28,815 bases of DNA from Polychytrium aggregatum (taxonomy: Eukaryota; Chytridiomycota; Chytridiomycetes; Polychytriales): assembly GCF_025602895.1 (NCBI RefSeq), contig NW_026516506.1:1-28815 (forward strand), read 5' to 3'. Both the position numbers and the translations under genes were made by a program. The notes under the pieces are model-generated. The model did not search any database, had not been told where the DNA came from, and saw only the letters and a program-made list of their open reading frames with translations. Below are positions 1 to 8,900 of the stretch, one piece after another. Numbering within the stretch: position 1 is the first letter of the stretch; each line of letters opens with the position of its first letter.

Positions 1-294
1 TATCGATTGTGAATGTCGAGTTGTTTTTGTCGAGTCATCGGATGTTTCCTCTCGGTCGATCAACATCAGCGATGGATATGAGACAACACTATTGTATATT
101 GGATGTATTGGATGTATTGGATGTCAAATACAACATCACTCGGCCATTGCCGCTTCATCGGAATCACTTTGCAAGTCCACTCCTTAGTATCATGGTGTTT
201 GGGGTGGGTGTTGGCGGTGCGGTTTGCTTGGCTGCTTGCTTGTTCAGTGTTGCGGCTTGGTTATTTAGGAGTTGCGCTCGGAGGAACTCGGGAA

Positions 295-1817
295 TCAGGG
301 CCACTTGCCGAGTTGCTCGAGGAGACGGATGGCCCAATCGGAACCCTGGTCGGCCGACTTGCGGTACCAGAAAATGGCGGTGTCGATGTTCTTGGGGACA
401 CCACGGCCAGATTGGTAGCAGCTACCGAGCCAATATTGTCCGATCCGATTGCCCTGTTCGGCCGACTTGCGGAACCACTCGACTGCCTCGGCGTAGTCTT
501 TGGTGACTCCGTATCCATAGAAGTAACACTGTCCAACCCAGCACTGCCCATACGAGTTGTCTTGGTTGGCCGACTTGATGAGCCACTCGAATGCCTTCTT
601 GTTGTCCTTCGATACTCCCCAGCCAGTCAAGTAACACGTTCCGAACCAAACTTGGCTGTCGCTGTGACCGTCGTCGGCGAGCTGCTCAAAGATGTCCGGA
701 GCTTCCTTCCAGTCCAGGGTGGTTCCGAATCCGCGGTACAGACACACAGCCATAAGGTGTCTACACAGCCAGTCTCGGTCCGATCCCAGCCGGCAGAGAT
801 TGAAGAACTTTCGGGATGTGGGTGAGTTGGAGTTGGCATTCGCATAGTTGTCCTTTGCCAGACATTCATCCTCTCCAAGCTTGAACTCATCGGATTTGGT
901 GTCTCGGATGATCTTGAAACCTTTCTGCTCGTCGCGCACGGTACCCCGACCGAGGTAGTGCATCCATCCGACCATGTGCGTGGCAATGGGCTTGATGACT
1001 GGGTCGGTGGATTGGGTGCTGACTTCATGCCAGTAGTTGAAGGCAGTTTCATCGCTCTGTTCGACACCATGGCCGATGAACGAGAACCATCCACGGAGGA
1101 ACACGATGTGGAGTCGACCGTCTTCGCTGCCTTGATCTGCGGCCTTGGAATACCACTCGATGGTTGTGTTGTAATCTTGTTCGACTCCTTCGCCGGTCTC
1201 ATAGCATCGGCCGAGGGCAACTTGGGCCTGAGGGATTCCACGATCTGCCAGACTGCGGTACAACTCGACAGCCTTTGCGTGATCTTGGTCGACACCCGAG
1301 TCCGTTGCGGTAGCACTCGGCCAAGTGGAACTGTGCCATCGTGTGGTTTGTGTTGGATGCGTTCTCCAGAAGGCGGAAGATTTGTTGGTGGATGGCTTGC
1401 CGCTCGGACGTGTCAATGCGATCGCTATTGAGGTCGATTTGGAGGATCTTTGCCAGGAAGTAAGAGGCAGGAGTATTGCCCCGGTTCGCTTGTTCGATGA
1501 GCCAGGATCGGTCGGCTGTGGCTTGTTGATCGCAATGCAGCGAGAGAGCGATCTGGTCGCTCGGTGAGAGGCCAATCCGCAGCTGTCCACCTGGATGACA
1601 GAGTCCTGCATTCTGGCACCAGGTGTCGAAGCGAGACACCTTGGAGTTCAGGAGGGGTCGGGCACGCCTGCACACTCGGAGCAGGGTCCTTGATGGTGCT
1701 GTGGTCGAGGGCGAGTTGGAAGCTGTCGTTGCAGCAGATGATGGTGAAGATGTCTGGGTTGTGGTCGTCGATGTCCAGTCGAGCCATGCGAGGTGAGGGA
1801 TGGACAATGGTAGCCAT
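295..1817 (-). pseudogene. Sel1-repeat protein with F-box-like N-terminus, left copy, two frameshifts
   Basis: The start at 1817 gives MATIVHPSP, as in the right-hand copy, followed by an F-box-like helical segment (CCNDSFQLALDHSTIK). An extra base near 1689 (AAGGACCC against AAGACCC in the sister copy) moves the frame. The protein then continues with TLLRVCRRARP through YFLAKILQID until a second one-base insertion near 1293-1297. From there an open frame runs to the stop at 295. This last part holds at least five Sel1-type units, with motifs such as ALGRCYETGEGV, AAD(Q)GSEDG, WVGQCYFYGYGV and WLGSCYQSGRGV. Sel1 repeats are alpha/alpha solenoids that bind proteins; F-box-like heads often recruit SCF ubiquitin ligase, but that role is inferred. 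The C-terminus (EQLGKWP) is longer than in the right copy. Sequencing error could mimic the frameshifts, but the sister copy is also broken. Confidence 0.8.
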
Positions 1818-2110
1818 GATGCACGATGTGTGGATTGAGTGGATTGTGATGAGAGTTCAATGATGATGTCCAGATGATGGCGAGACGATGCGAGATGGAA
1901 AGAGACGAGGCGGGTGGACAAAAGACAGAGGGAATTTATGGCGAAGCAAGCCAGACCCTGGCAAGCCAAGCACTGGCCATTGAACACACACACACACACA
2001 CAAGCCTGGCTCGATCCGTCCTGTTTGCTGGCTGGAATCGATGTTGTACATGCACTGCCACATGCACTGCCACATTAATGGAACATGGAATCGAGCATCG
2101 TATCGAGCAT
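1818..2110 (-). promoter_or_regulatory. Leader/promoter of left Sel1 copy
   Basis: This non-coding leader runs upstream of the ATG at 1817. It is near-identical to 4113-4406 upstream of the right copy, including a TATA-like CATAAATT (complement of 1933-1940) about 120 bases before the ATG and a (CA)n tract. The match stops abruptly at 2110, where spacer DNA begins. A promoter role is inferred from position and conservation. Confidence 0.45.
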
Positions 2111-2387
2111 CGGAATCTCCTCCGTGGCGGCTAACGACATCGCCATTCCATTTTTCTGCGCAAGCTGACAGACCTGCTCATCCCCCTCTCTCGCCACATT
2201 TACATTCACATATGGACCCAACCAAGGACGACGATGCACAGAGCCTGTTTCTCAACTATGCCGCCTATATTGATTCGGGAAATCTCATCCTTACCCGCTT
2301 CTCAAGCAAACTGGTTATAGCGACAAAGTAAGACAGCTCACCGTAATGCACAAAGTGGAAATAGGCTTCAAAGGGGTGTTTGCGAGG
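2111..2387 (-). other. 3' flank of the Fanzor gene; possible guide-RNA region
   Basis: This unique sequence lies between the inner edge of the left arm and the Fanzor stop codon. In known TnpB and Fanzor systems the guide (omega) RNA is usually encoded at or just beyond the 3' end of the nuclease gene, which would place it here on the minus strand. No RNA structure was demonstrated by eye. The plus strand has a 39-codon open frame at 2214-2333 (MDPTKDDDAQ...), which could be chance or the relic of a gene that was inserted into. Confidence 0.25.
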
Positions 2388-3731
2388 CTACACCATGCCC
2401 TCGCCAAGAATGTCCTCCGAGCCCGCATTCTTCAACAGAATGTTACGAGCCCCATTGATGTCGCGATCTATCATCAACCCACACTCCCTGCAATGATACA
2501 CCTTGGCCGCCCCCAAGTCCCGCTTGATGTGCCCGCACCGAGTGCATGTCTTGCTTGTGTACTCCTCCCCAACAATGCACACCCTGCAGTCAGCATACTC
2601 CCTGGACTTGTGGACGAGAGTGTCGACAAAGCGACAGTGGGCCAGCATGGCCGTCTTCTCGTTGACCACTCGTCCAGAGCAGTGTGCTGCCAGCTGGTGG
2701 AAGTTGAGCTTGGGGATGTAGATGACGTTGCATGTTGAGCAGAGCCACTTGGCTGCCTTGCGGTGGAGATCGTTGACAAGGCATCGGATGCGCTCGAGGA
2801 TGCGGAGGGCTGCTCGACGCATCCTGTTCTTGGTGTCCCTGCCACCATTGGTCGAGTGAGATTTGGAGGCACCCCAGGCGGTGACAAGGCCGGAAGGGTC
2901 GTATGTGGTGATGAAGTCTCGGACGCCAGGATCGATAGAGACGACTTTCTTGGCCATGTCCTGGGCTTGGCTTTCGCCCGGACGGACAAGTGGCCCCGAG
3001 ACCACGATGTAGAACTTGCCGGTCTTGGTCCGCATGATGCGGGTGTCGCAGAGGAAGGGGAGCTGCAGTCGGCGATCCTCGATGGTCCCGTCGGGACGGA
3101 GGCGAGGAAGGAGGCTCCTCTCCATCCGGCTGTGCTTGGGTGGCCTCGTGACACTCTTCATGCTTCTGGACAGCATGGGGTCGCCATCAGCATCCACAGG
3201 CTGTGGAAGGGGCGGACGCAGAAGCTGCACAGGAGTGTTTTGTGCGCCAGGAGGAGTGATGCCGAGGAACTCGCGAATGTTGACTCGGTTCCAGAAGCTG
3301 GAGGTGGACTGGACAGGGCCCCAGAGTCGCTTCCTCATGTAGCAGGACTCGGAGGTGGTTCGCTTCTTGCTGAGATAGCGGAGGCGGAAGTGCTTGACCT
3401 CCTCACCACGGGCCTTCGTGGCCGCGCACTTGGCGAGATTGGAGGCCAGGCTCTCGACAAACTCGTTGATGATTCCGTCGAGGAAGTCGTAGGCGTACTT
3501 CTCGGTAGTGATCCAGTGCCTGTCGGAGAAGACTCGGGTGCCGGCATTGGCATAGCGCTGGCGGAGCTGGGTCAGGACAATGTGGCAGAAGGAAGGACAC
3601 TTGCCAGGATGCGGGACTGGGATGGCATCGACCAAGGCCTTCCACTGGTCCTTGTCAGACTTGGATAGACCGGGATGGGCCAGCTTGAGAGCGTCAATGT
3701 GGTAAATGTGAGCTGAAGACAGATCGAGATA
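2388..3731 (-). CDS. Fanzor (eukaryotic TnpB-like) RNA-guided nuclease, 5' end disrupted
   Basis: The open frame is 447 codons from 3731 down to the stop at 2388. No in-frame ATG lies near its 5' end; a TAA sits at 3732-3734 and the first near-start codon is TTG at 3635. Residues below are numbered from that TTG. The C-terminal half shows the TnpB/Fanzor RuvC fold: RuvC-I VSIDPGVRDF (D near 234), RuvC-II VGEEYTSKTC (E near 358), a zinc ribbon CTRC...CREC, and RuvC-III DRDINGARN (D near 392). By family these proteins are RNA-guided DNA endonucleases carried by eukaryotic mobile elements. The N-terminal part has FGI-like HIYHIDALKLAHPG and PVPHPGKCPSF. The likely missing first part lies in another frame at 3716-3844. 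The catalytic core looks intact, so an internal or spliced start could still express it. Fanzor1 against Fanzor2 cannot be settled here. Confidence 0.85.
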   Translation of the reverse strand, partial: YLDLSSAHIYHIDALKLAHPGLSKSDKDQWKALVDAIPVPHPGKCPSFCHIVLTQLRQRYANAGTRVFSDRHWITTEKYAYDFLDGIINEFVESLASNLAKCAATKARGEEVKHFRLRYLSKKRTTSESCYMRKRLWGPVQSTSSFWNRVNIREFLGITPPGAQNTPVQLLRPPLPQPVDADGDPMLSRSMKSVTRPPKHSRMERSLLPRLRPDGTIEDRRLQLPFLCDTRIMRTKTGKFYIVVSGPLVRPGESQAQDMAKKVVSIDPGVRDFITTYDPSGLVTAWGASKSHSTNGGRDTKNRMRRAALRILERIRCLVNDLHRKAAKWLCSTCNVIYIPKLNFHQLAAHCSGRVVNEKTAMLAHCRFVDTLVHKSREYADCRVCIVGEEYTSKTCTRCGHIKRDLGAAKVYHCRECGLMIDRDINGARNILLKNAGSEDILGEGMV

Positions 3732-3844
3732 TTAACGGCCCGCACCATGCTGTTGAAGAGTGTGAATACCGAGGAGATACTTGGTAGGAACATGGTGTTG
3801 TCACAAACGCCCATTTGGAGACGATTACAATTCTGGTTATGCAA
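3716..3844 (-). pseudogene. Fanzor N-terminal fragment in a shifted frame
   Basis: On the minus strand this frame reads NRLQMGVCDNTMF, then SVFTLFNSMVRAVNIS, which has the look of the start of a Fanzor protein. It would run naturally into AHIYHIDALKL of the main frame if one or two bases near 3716-3732 were different. Upstream it meets a TGA close to 3860. A short intron is an alternative explanation: a TTCAG acceptor-like site lies at 3713-3717 on the complement. There is no room for an ordinary intron inside the join itself. Confidence 0.5.
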
Positions 3845-4112
3845 TACGATGGCTGTTCAACTTTTGTTTCTGATACCAGTTCGTTGAAGCGGCAGGTATG
3901 CGGAAGCAATGGGTGGGAAGTGACATTCGTTGGCAGAGGCAAACATCTTCGCTGATGGCCCTGCTTGATCCACTCGGTCAGCATGTTGCAATGAGGAAAT
4001 GGATGCTTGAAGGCGAACTGGCGGTGCTTGGTGCAGCAGGTTGGAGCCATAGAGTTGCAGTCGATGTGGGACTGGATAGAATGGCTGTTGCACCTTGCCT
4101 TGGCGAGAATGC
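3845..4112 (-). other. Spacer between Fanzor 5' end and right arm
   Basis: On the minus strand a frame through this interval is open and Cys/His-rich (MAPTCCTKHRQF, FPHCNMLTEWIKQGHQ, HTCRFNELV). It could be a decayed or spliced 5' exon of the Fanzor gene. No clean start, donor site or domain was identified. The boundary with the right inverted arm is sharp at about 4112/4113. Confidence 0.3.
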
Positions 4113-4406
4113 AGGACTCGATACGATGCTCGATTCCATGTTCCATTAATGTGGCGATAGCTGTGGCAGTGCACGTACAACATCGATTCCAGCCAGCAAA
4201 CAGGACGGATCGAGCCAGGCTTGTGTGTGTGTGTGTGTGTTCAATGGCCAGTGCTTGGCTTGCCAGGGTCTGGCTTGCTTCGCCATAAATTCCCTCTGTC
4301 TTTTGTCCACCCGCCTCGTCTCTTTCCATCTCGCATCGTCTCGCCATCATCTGGACATCATCATTGAACTCTCATCACAATCCACTCAATCCACACATCG
4401 TGCATC
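4113..4406 (+). promoter_or_regulatory. Leader/promoter of right Sel1 copy
   Basis: This conserved leader sits upstream of the ATG at 4407. It has a (GT)n run at 4222-4240 and a TATA-like CATAAAT at 4284-4290, about 117 bases before the ATG. It is near-identical to the left leader, so both copies probably once had the same outward-firing promoter. Confidence 0.45.
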
Positions 4407-5816
4407 ATGGCTACCATTGTCCATCCCTCACCTCGCATGGCTCGACTGGACATCGACGACCACAACCCAGACATCTTCACCATCATCTGCTGCAACGACA
4501 GCTTCCAACTCGCCCTCGACCACAGCACCATCAAGACCCTGCTCCGAGTGTGCAGGCGTGCCCGACCCCTCCTGAACTCCAAGGTGTCTCGCTTCGACAC
4601 CTGGTGCCAGAATGCGGGACTCTGTCATCCAGGTGGACAGCTGCGGATTGGCCTCTCACCAAGCGACCAGATTGCCATCTCGCTGCATTGCGAAGATCCG
4701 TTCACAGCCGACCGATCCTGGCTCATCGAACATGCCGACCAAGGAAACGCCTTTGCATCGTACTTCCTGGCAAAGATCCTCCAAATCGACCTCGACTGCG
4801 GATCTTTGTTCTACTCTGAGCGAGTAGCCATCCGCCAGCAAATCTTCCAACACCTGGAGCGGGCGGCGAAAGCTGATCATTCAATGGCACAATTCCAAAT
4901 TGCCGAGCGCTACATCAACGGAATCGATTGCTACCATGACTACGCCAAGGCTGCCGAGCTGTATCGCAAACTTGCAGAACTGGGAATCCCTCAAGCCCAA
5001 AACACCCTTGGTCGATGCTACGAGTCTGGCGAGGGTGTCAAACAAGACTTCAACACAGCCCTCGAGTGGTTTTCCAAGGCTGCCGATCAGGGCAGTGAAG
5101 ATGGCCGCCTTCACATCATGTTCTTGCAAGCTTGGTTCTCGTTCATCGGCCATGGTGTCGAACAGAGCGATCTCGATGCTTTCCAATGCTGGCAGGGAGT
5201 CAGCACCCAATCCACCGATCCAGTCATCAAGCCCATTGCCACCCACATGGTCGGGTGGATGCACTACCTCGGCCGGGGTACACCTCTTGACAAACAGAAG
5301 GGCACCAAGATCATCCGCGACAACAAATCGGATGAGTTCAAGCTCGGATAATACGAGTGTCTGATAGTGTATCAAAATTATGTTGCGTCCGACTCGGCCG
5401 CAGCCCGCATGTTCTTCAAACTGTGCCAGCTTGGATCGGAGAGTGATTGGTTGTGCAGACATCTCTTTGCCGTATGTCTCATATATGGTTTCGGGACCAC
5501 TCAAGATCAGACGAAAGCAGCGAATATCTTTGAACAGCAGGCCAACGAAGGTCACAGCGATAGCAAGTCGTGTATCGGAAGTTGCTACTACTATGGCCAA
5601 GGGGTATCGAAGGACTGGAAGAAGGCATCCGAATGGTACAGCAAGTCGGCCGATCAAGGAAAACCGTTGGAGCATTGAAATGTCTGTGTGTTCTACATCT
5701 ATGGACAAGGAGTCATCGAGGACCACACCATGGCAGCCAAGTGGTTCCGCAAGTCCGCCGAGCAGGACAATCGACAAGGAAAGTGTTGGCTCGGCGCCCG
5801 TCACCAATACTTGTAG
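4407..5816 (+). pseudogene. Sel1-repeat protein with F-box-like N-terminus, right copy, two in-frame stops
   Basis: A single reading frame of 469 codons runs from MATIVHPSP to the TAG at 5814-5816. It is broken by TAA at 5349-5351 and TGA at 5676-5678. In the left copy the TAA position is GAG within KLGEDECL, so it is a substitution and not a frame change. Translation continues homologously after each stop. The N-terminal ~100 residues match the left copy almost exactly: an F-box-like segment, then WCQNAGLCHPGGQLRIG. Sel1 units follow, for example LGRCYESGEGV, SKAADQGSEDG, IGSCYYYGQGV and WFRKSAEQD. The end is shorter than the left copy by about one repeat. The first segment alone (314 residues) could make a truncated protein. 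Otherwise this is a pseudogene, possibly a recent one. Confidence 0.8.
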
Positions 5817-6979
5817 TCAGATCCGTCAAGCAGACCGCCCCGCCACACACAACCCAGCCAATGGCCGAGTGGTGTTGCATTACACAGTCAATACATTCAA
5901 TACATTCAATATTCAAATCGATGGCGTCCCATAATAATCGCCGATGTTGGTCAACCGAGAGAACATTGAATGGCTCGAGAGCCTCATTCCCGGTGCTCAG
6001 CAATCTTATGGCTCCCGCCCTTGGATCGCTGACTGCTGGTGTACCCGCTCCTCACACTGCTTTCCGAACTTTCGCACTTGGTGCACACCCTGCCAGCACC
6101 CATCGCTCGCACTCTGAAGCAACGAAAGGCGCAACATGAGTAGATGAGCTTGCCTGTATACTCAAAGTGCCGGTGCGCCAGCCTATTGGAACCGATGGCC
6201 TGTCTTCATGAATACTGTTGACTCTAGTAACAAATAATCACCCAGGCAGCAAAGTGTCTCTGTTCCAACTACGACATCATCTTCATCCCGACGAGAAGTG
6301 GGGTGTGGTCTGCGCTTTGCAGACCCGCCTCTGTGACCTGGCACCTCCGAGTCTGCCCCCTGTACTCGGACGAACTCGTCGCTTGATCTATCGGGCGCAA
6401 AGTTTTTGTTGATACCCTATGGCTTGTTTCGATGGGTATCTCTACCCGGCGAGGGGTGACTGGTGCCGATGAAAGTTGAAGGCGGGCTTGAGCGTGCTAT
6501 TTTTACTGCGTTCTCATGACACCGCGGCCGAGCGTGTGGGTTTCCCACGACTGGATCTGTCAAGAGCTGAAGCATCACGGCAATGAGAAAAGAGCGAGCA
6601 CACGCTCGAATGGCGGGGTGGACAACACAATCAAGATACTCAAAAGTGCCGCATTATGTACGATGACTGCCACAACCAATCAGCGCTCCTCGAACCAAAG
6701 AAACTGCCTTGGAGCTGGCAAGCCCAATCTTGGTCGGATACCATTCCTTTGATGTCGAGCATGAACAGACAAACAAGCAAAGCGGCAAGCCCTAAAGATC
6801 AGCCTATGGCGGCTTCTCATGGGCACCCAGGCAGTAGGCTCTCCGGGACGATAAATAGGATATCCTGGCACGTACTCCCACGATTCTCTCCATCTCGCCA
6901 TCTACGCTATCGCAGCTCGTTGAGTTGTTGCTTTCGATAGACACTCTTGACTCAATTTTGATCACACTCAATAGTCACA
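5817..6979. other. Intergenic DNA, right-arm edge to next gene
   Basis: The first ~180 bases still match the distal part of the inverted arm. Beyond that I see no conserved coding sequence; the short open frames here have no recognisable domain. A TATA-like ATAAATAGG lies at 6851-6859, about 125 bases before the next ATG. Confidence 0.5.
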
Positions 6980-8128
6980 ATGAAGCGCACACTCGCCGAC
7001 AGCACCACGTCTAGCTTTCAAGACGCCATATTTGGACCACAAATCAAGCGACCCAGACCCTCCCTATGTGATCGCCTTCATGGACAGTCCAGCCGCATGA
7101 TGCCTACGTCACGGGCTGATATCGTGGTGTCCAACGATGCCTTCCTCTGGACTCTGGATCTCGCAACGTTGCTGCGTCTCAAGCGAACCTGCAAGGCCAT
7201 CGAAGCCACCATCCGCGGCTCCAGGGTCGTTCAATTCCGCTTGTGGCTCAGCTCCAGTGGGTTGAACATGTACCACAGCCACCAGGACTACCTCGAAGAT
7301 AAGAATGGTGAATACAATGTCCAGAGCTCGATCCTCGCTGGAGAAGCCAAACGCCTTGCACGACTCTACCCATCGCCCTTCCCAGCCATCGGTGACGAGC
7401 GTTGGATCGTGAGGGTCATGGATGCTCCTGAGACCTCGACCGAGTTCACCAAGGCCGAACGGGCCACCGCAGCCGCAGTTTTTGCTCGACTCATGATGAC
7501 TCGTGTCATCAAGTCAAATGACAAGAGCAAAATGACCCCGGCAAAGATCGAAACGTACTTCAATGCGGTGGAGAAGGCCGCCAAGCTCGGGGACCCTGTC
7601 GCAGTGTATTTGCTTGGCATCGGGCTCTTGAATCGTGCAAGATCGGCAAAGTTACAACCAAGCAGAGCAATCCTGATCAAAGTGCTCTCGTATCTCAAAA
7701 ACGCCAGTGCCGCAGGATATCCCTTTGCCACCGCTCTCCTCGCCACCATCTACAGGTCGATGGGTTATGACTCTGTTGACCAATCCGAGATGAAGTTCTG
7801 GAGACTTCTCTTCAACGCCCAGCACACGCAATCCAACGAGGACTGGGCATCTGTCTGTGATTTCCATGTCAAGGAGATTGTTTCACACAGACCGGCCATA
7901 AACCTCCCAAGAGTGCTTGTGGACACACTCATAGACAAGAGCAAGACTTTGAAGCGCCTCTCCACTTTTGCGCCGTTGACGCTTTCCCAGAGTCGGGACA
8001 AGTACAAGCGTTTCCGCGGAGGAGATTTTTTTGAAATGTATTTCGACGAGCGTGTCGAGCGCTGGGCCGAGCATGAGTATGATGACAGAGAGGATGCGAG
8101 CAACGTCAACTGCCACCAATTGGTATGA
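6980..8128 (+). CDS. F-box-like/Sel1-like family protein, intact third paralogue
   Basis: This intact single-exon frame of 382 residues starts at an ATG in the context TCACAATG. Residues ~45-95 (IVVSNDAFLWTLDL, ATLLRLKRTCKAIEA, VVQFRLWLSSSGL) align by eye with the N-terminus of the two Sel1 genes upstream (IICCNDSFQLALDH, TLLRVCRRARP, VSRFDTWCQNAGL), which suggests a shared F-box-like module. The middle (AVEKAAKLGDPVAVYLLGIGL, YLKNASAAGYPFATALLATIY) has the Ala/Gly/Leu spacing of degenerate Sel1/TPR-like helices. The N-terminal 30 residues carry a basic KRPRP stretch that could be a nuclear signal. The function is unknown; binding a protein partner through the solenoid is the likeliest role. 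It probably descends from the same family that was duplicated around the Fanzor gene. Confidence 0.75.
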   Translation: MKRTLADSTTSSFQDAIFGPQIKRPRPSLCDRLHGQSSRMMPTSRADIVVSNDAFLWTLDLATLLRLKRTCKAIEATIRGSRVVQFRLWLSSSGLNMYHSHQDYLEDKNGEYNVQSSILAGEAKRLARLYPSPFPAIGDERWIVRVMDAPETSTEFTKAERATAAAVFARLMMTRVIKSNDKSKMTPAKIETYFNAVEKAAKLGDPVAVYLLGIGLLNRARSAKLQPSRAILIKVLSYLKNASAAGYPFATALLATIYRSMGYDSVDQSEMKFWRLLFNAQHTQSNEDWASVCDFHVKEIVSHRPAINLPRVLVDTLIDKSKTLKRLSTFAPLTLSQSRDKYKRFRGGDFFEMYFDERVERWAEHEYDDREDASNVNCHQLV

Positions 8129-8400
8129 GTCGGACTCTGATAGTGATTCCAATACATGAATATGGATTCACCCACACCCGCTGCGCAACTCTGTTCGCTG
8201 CTACACCTCACTCCGAATGAAACGGGACACCCTCCATTTTCCTTGATGTCAGCGTCGCATGTAACGACCTGCCATATCTGATATGGCGATCGTCTTGGCA
8301 GTCTCCTCAACCGACCTGTACGCAGTGGTCATGCTTCGACACATCCATTCGGTGTGGGCACTGTATTGATACATCGTTGCCGGGCTGGATGACAACGCTC

Positions 8401-8450
8401 TCGGCGTGTCTCGGTGCGTCTCGGTGTGTCTCGGTGTGTCTCGGTGTGTC
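8401..8450. repeat. 10-bp tandem repeat, five copies
   Basis: The unit is TCGGTGTGTC; copies 1 and 2 each differ by one base (TCGGCGTGTC, TCGGTGCGTC). Confidence 0.9.
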
Positions 8451-8503
8451 TCGCCCACTTCATTTGGTGCACGTTTTTTTTTCTTGCAACCACACGACTC
8501 CGA

Positions 8504-8558
8504 CCGATATCCACACGATCGATACCACACGATCGATACCACACGATCGATATCCACA
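8504..8558. repeat. 14-15-bp tandem repeat around CGATACCACACGAT
   Basis: Four copies alternate between CGATATCCACACGAT and CGATACCACACGAT. The junctions generate the palindrome ATCGAT. This lies 80-130 bases before the ATG at 8637, so it could sit in the promoter. Confidence 0.85.
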
Positions 8559-8636
8559 CAGCCTGGAGTTTCCGTCGTTACAGCAGGCATAACGCACGCG
8601 AGATAGCTCAAGCACCCGGACGAGTTCACTTTCGCC

Positions 8637-8900
8637 ATGGCCACAAAGTACATTCCGCCGAGCACCGCTCCCCGACACATCACTATCGGCTCTGTCCAGA
8701 AGATCCCGCTTGAGTCTGCCGTTTCGTCGCTCGAGGCGTTCATGTCTTCGGCGCTCAACGCCCCTACCGTCTCCTCGGACGGCTCCGGCGCCGCCACGAC
8801 CGATGTTCTCAGCCAGCTCGATGTCCTGAAGCAGAACCTGGAGTGGATGGCCAACTCGGGTGTGCAGGACTGCCAAGTTGCAACGGCAAAGTCCTCCTAA
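8637..8900 (+). CDS. Hypothetical small protein, 87 residues
   Basis: The open frame starts at an ATG in a good fungal context (TTCGCCATGG) and has the same GC-rich, C-ending codon use as neighbouring genes. The predicted protein is Ser/Ala-rich at the N-terminus. It has two helix-prone stretches, around SAVSSLEAFMSSAL and TDVLSQLDVLKQNLEWM, the second with a leucine heptad spacing suited to a coiled coil. It has no signal peptide or membrane segment. I do not recognise the family. Small coiled-coil subunits of larger complexes have this look, but naming one would be a guess. Confidence 0.5.
   Translation: MATKYIPPSTAPRHITIGSVQKIPLESAVSSLEAFMSSALNAPTVSSDGSGAATTDVLSQLDVLKQNLEWMANSGVQDCQVATAKSS

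Larger units (their letters stand above)
1..2110. repeat. Left arm of a large inverted duplication
   Basis: Read on the minus strand, this arm matches 4113-6000 on the plus strand. Shared landmarks, from the inside out, are the sequence ending in ATCGAGCATCGTATCGAG at the inner edge, a (CA)n run (1984-2002; GT run at 4222-4240), the whole leader, the Sel1 gene, and a block near 60-130 with repeated CAATACATCCAATACATC that corresponds to about 5890-5970. Leader and N-terminal coding parts look almost identical, while the Sel1-repeat part differs at many codons. The arm may continue beyond the window start. Alignment was by eye, so the edges are approximate. Confidence 0.85.
4113..6000. repeat. 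Right arm of the large inverted duplication
   Basis: This is the plus-strand counterpart of 1-2110. It contains the same leader, the second Sel1 copy and the same distal block (repeated CAATACATTC, then CCGATGTTGGTCAACCGAGAG near 5941-5962, matching GATGTTGATCGACCGAGAG in the complement of about 50-70). The outer end is not defined exactly because the left arm meets the window edge. Confidence 0.8.
8129..8636. other. Intergenic DNA with two short tandem repeats
   Basis: No gene was recognised. The interval holds a 10-bp minisatellite, a T-run (8474-8482) and a GATCGATA-rich tandem repeat, all just upstream of the small ORF at 8637. Repeats are listed separately. Confidence 0.5.

Noticed and set aside
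2111..4112. Terminal inverted repeats of the Fanzor unit itself
   Set aside because: The two spacer edges show no shared inverted sequence by eye; only the large Sel1 arms are inverted repeats.
5349..5678. Recoded stop codons (TAA and TGA read as amino acids) in the right Sel1 copy
   Set aside because: The other genes here use TAA, TGA and TAG as normal stops, and the sister copy has sense codons at these positions, so pseudogene decay is simpler.
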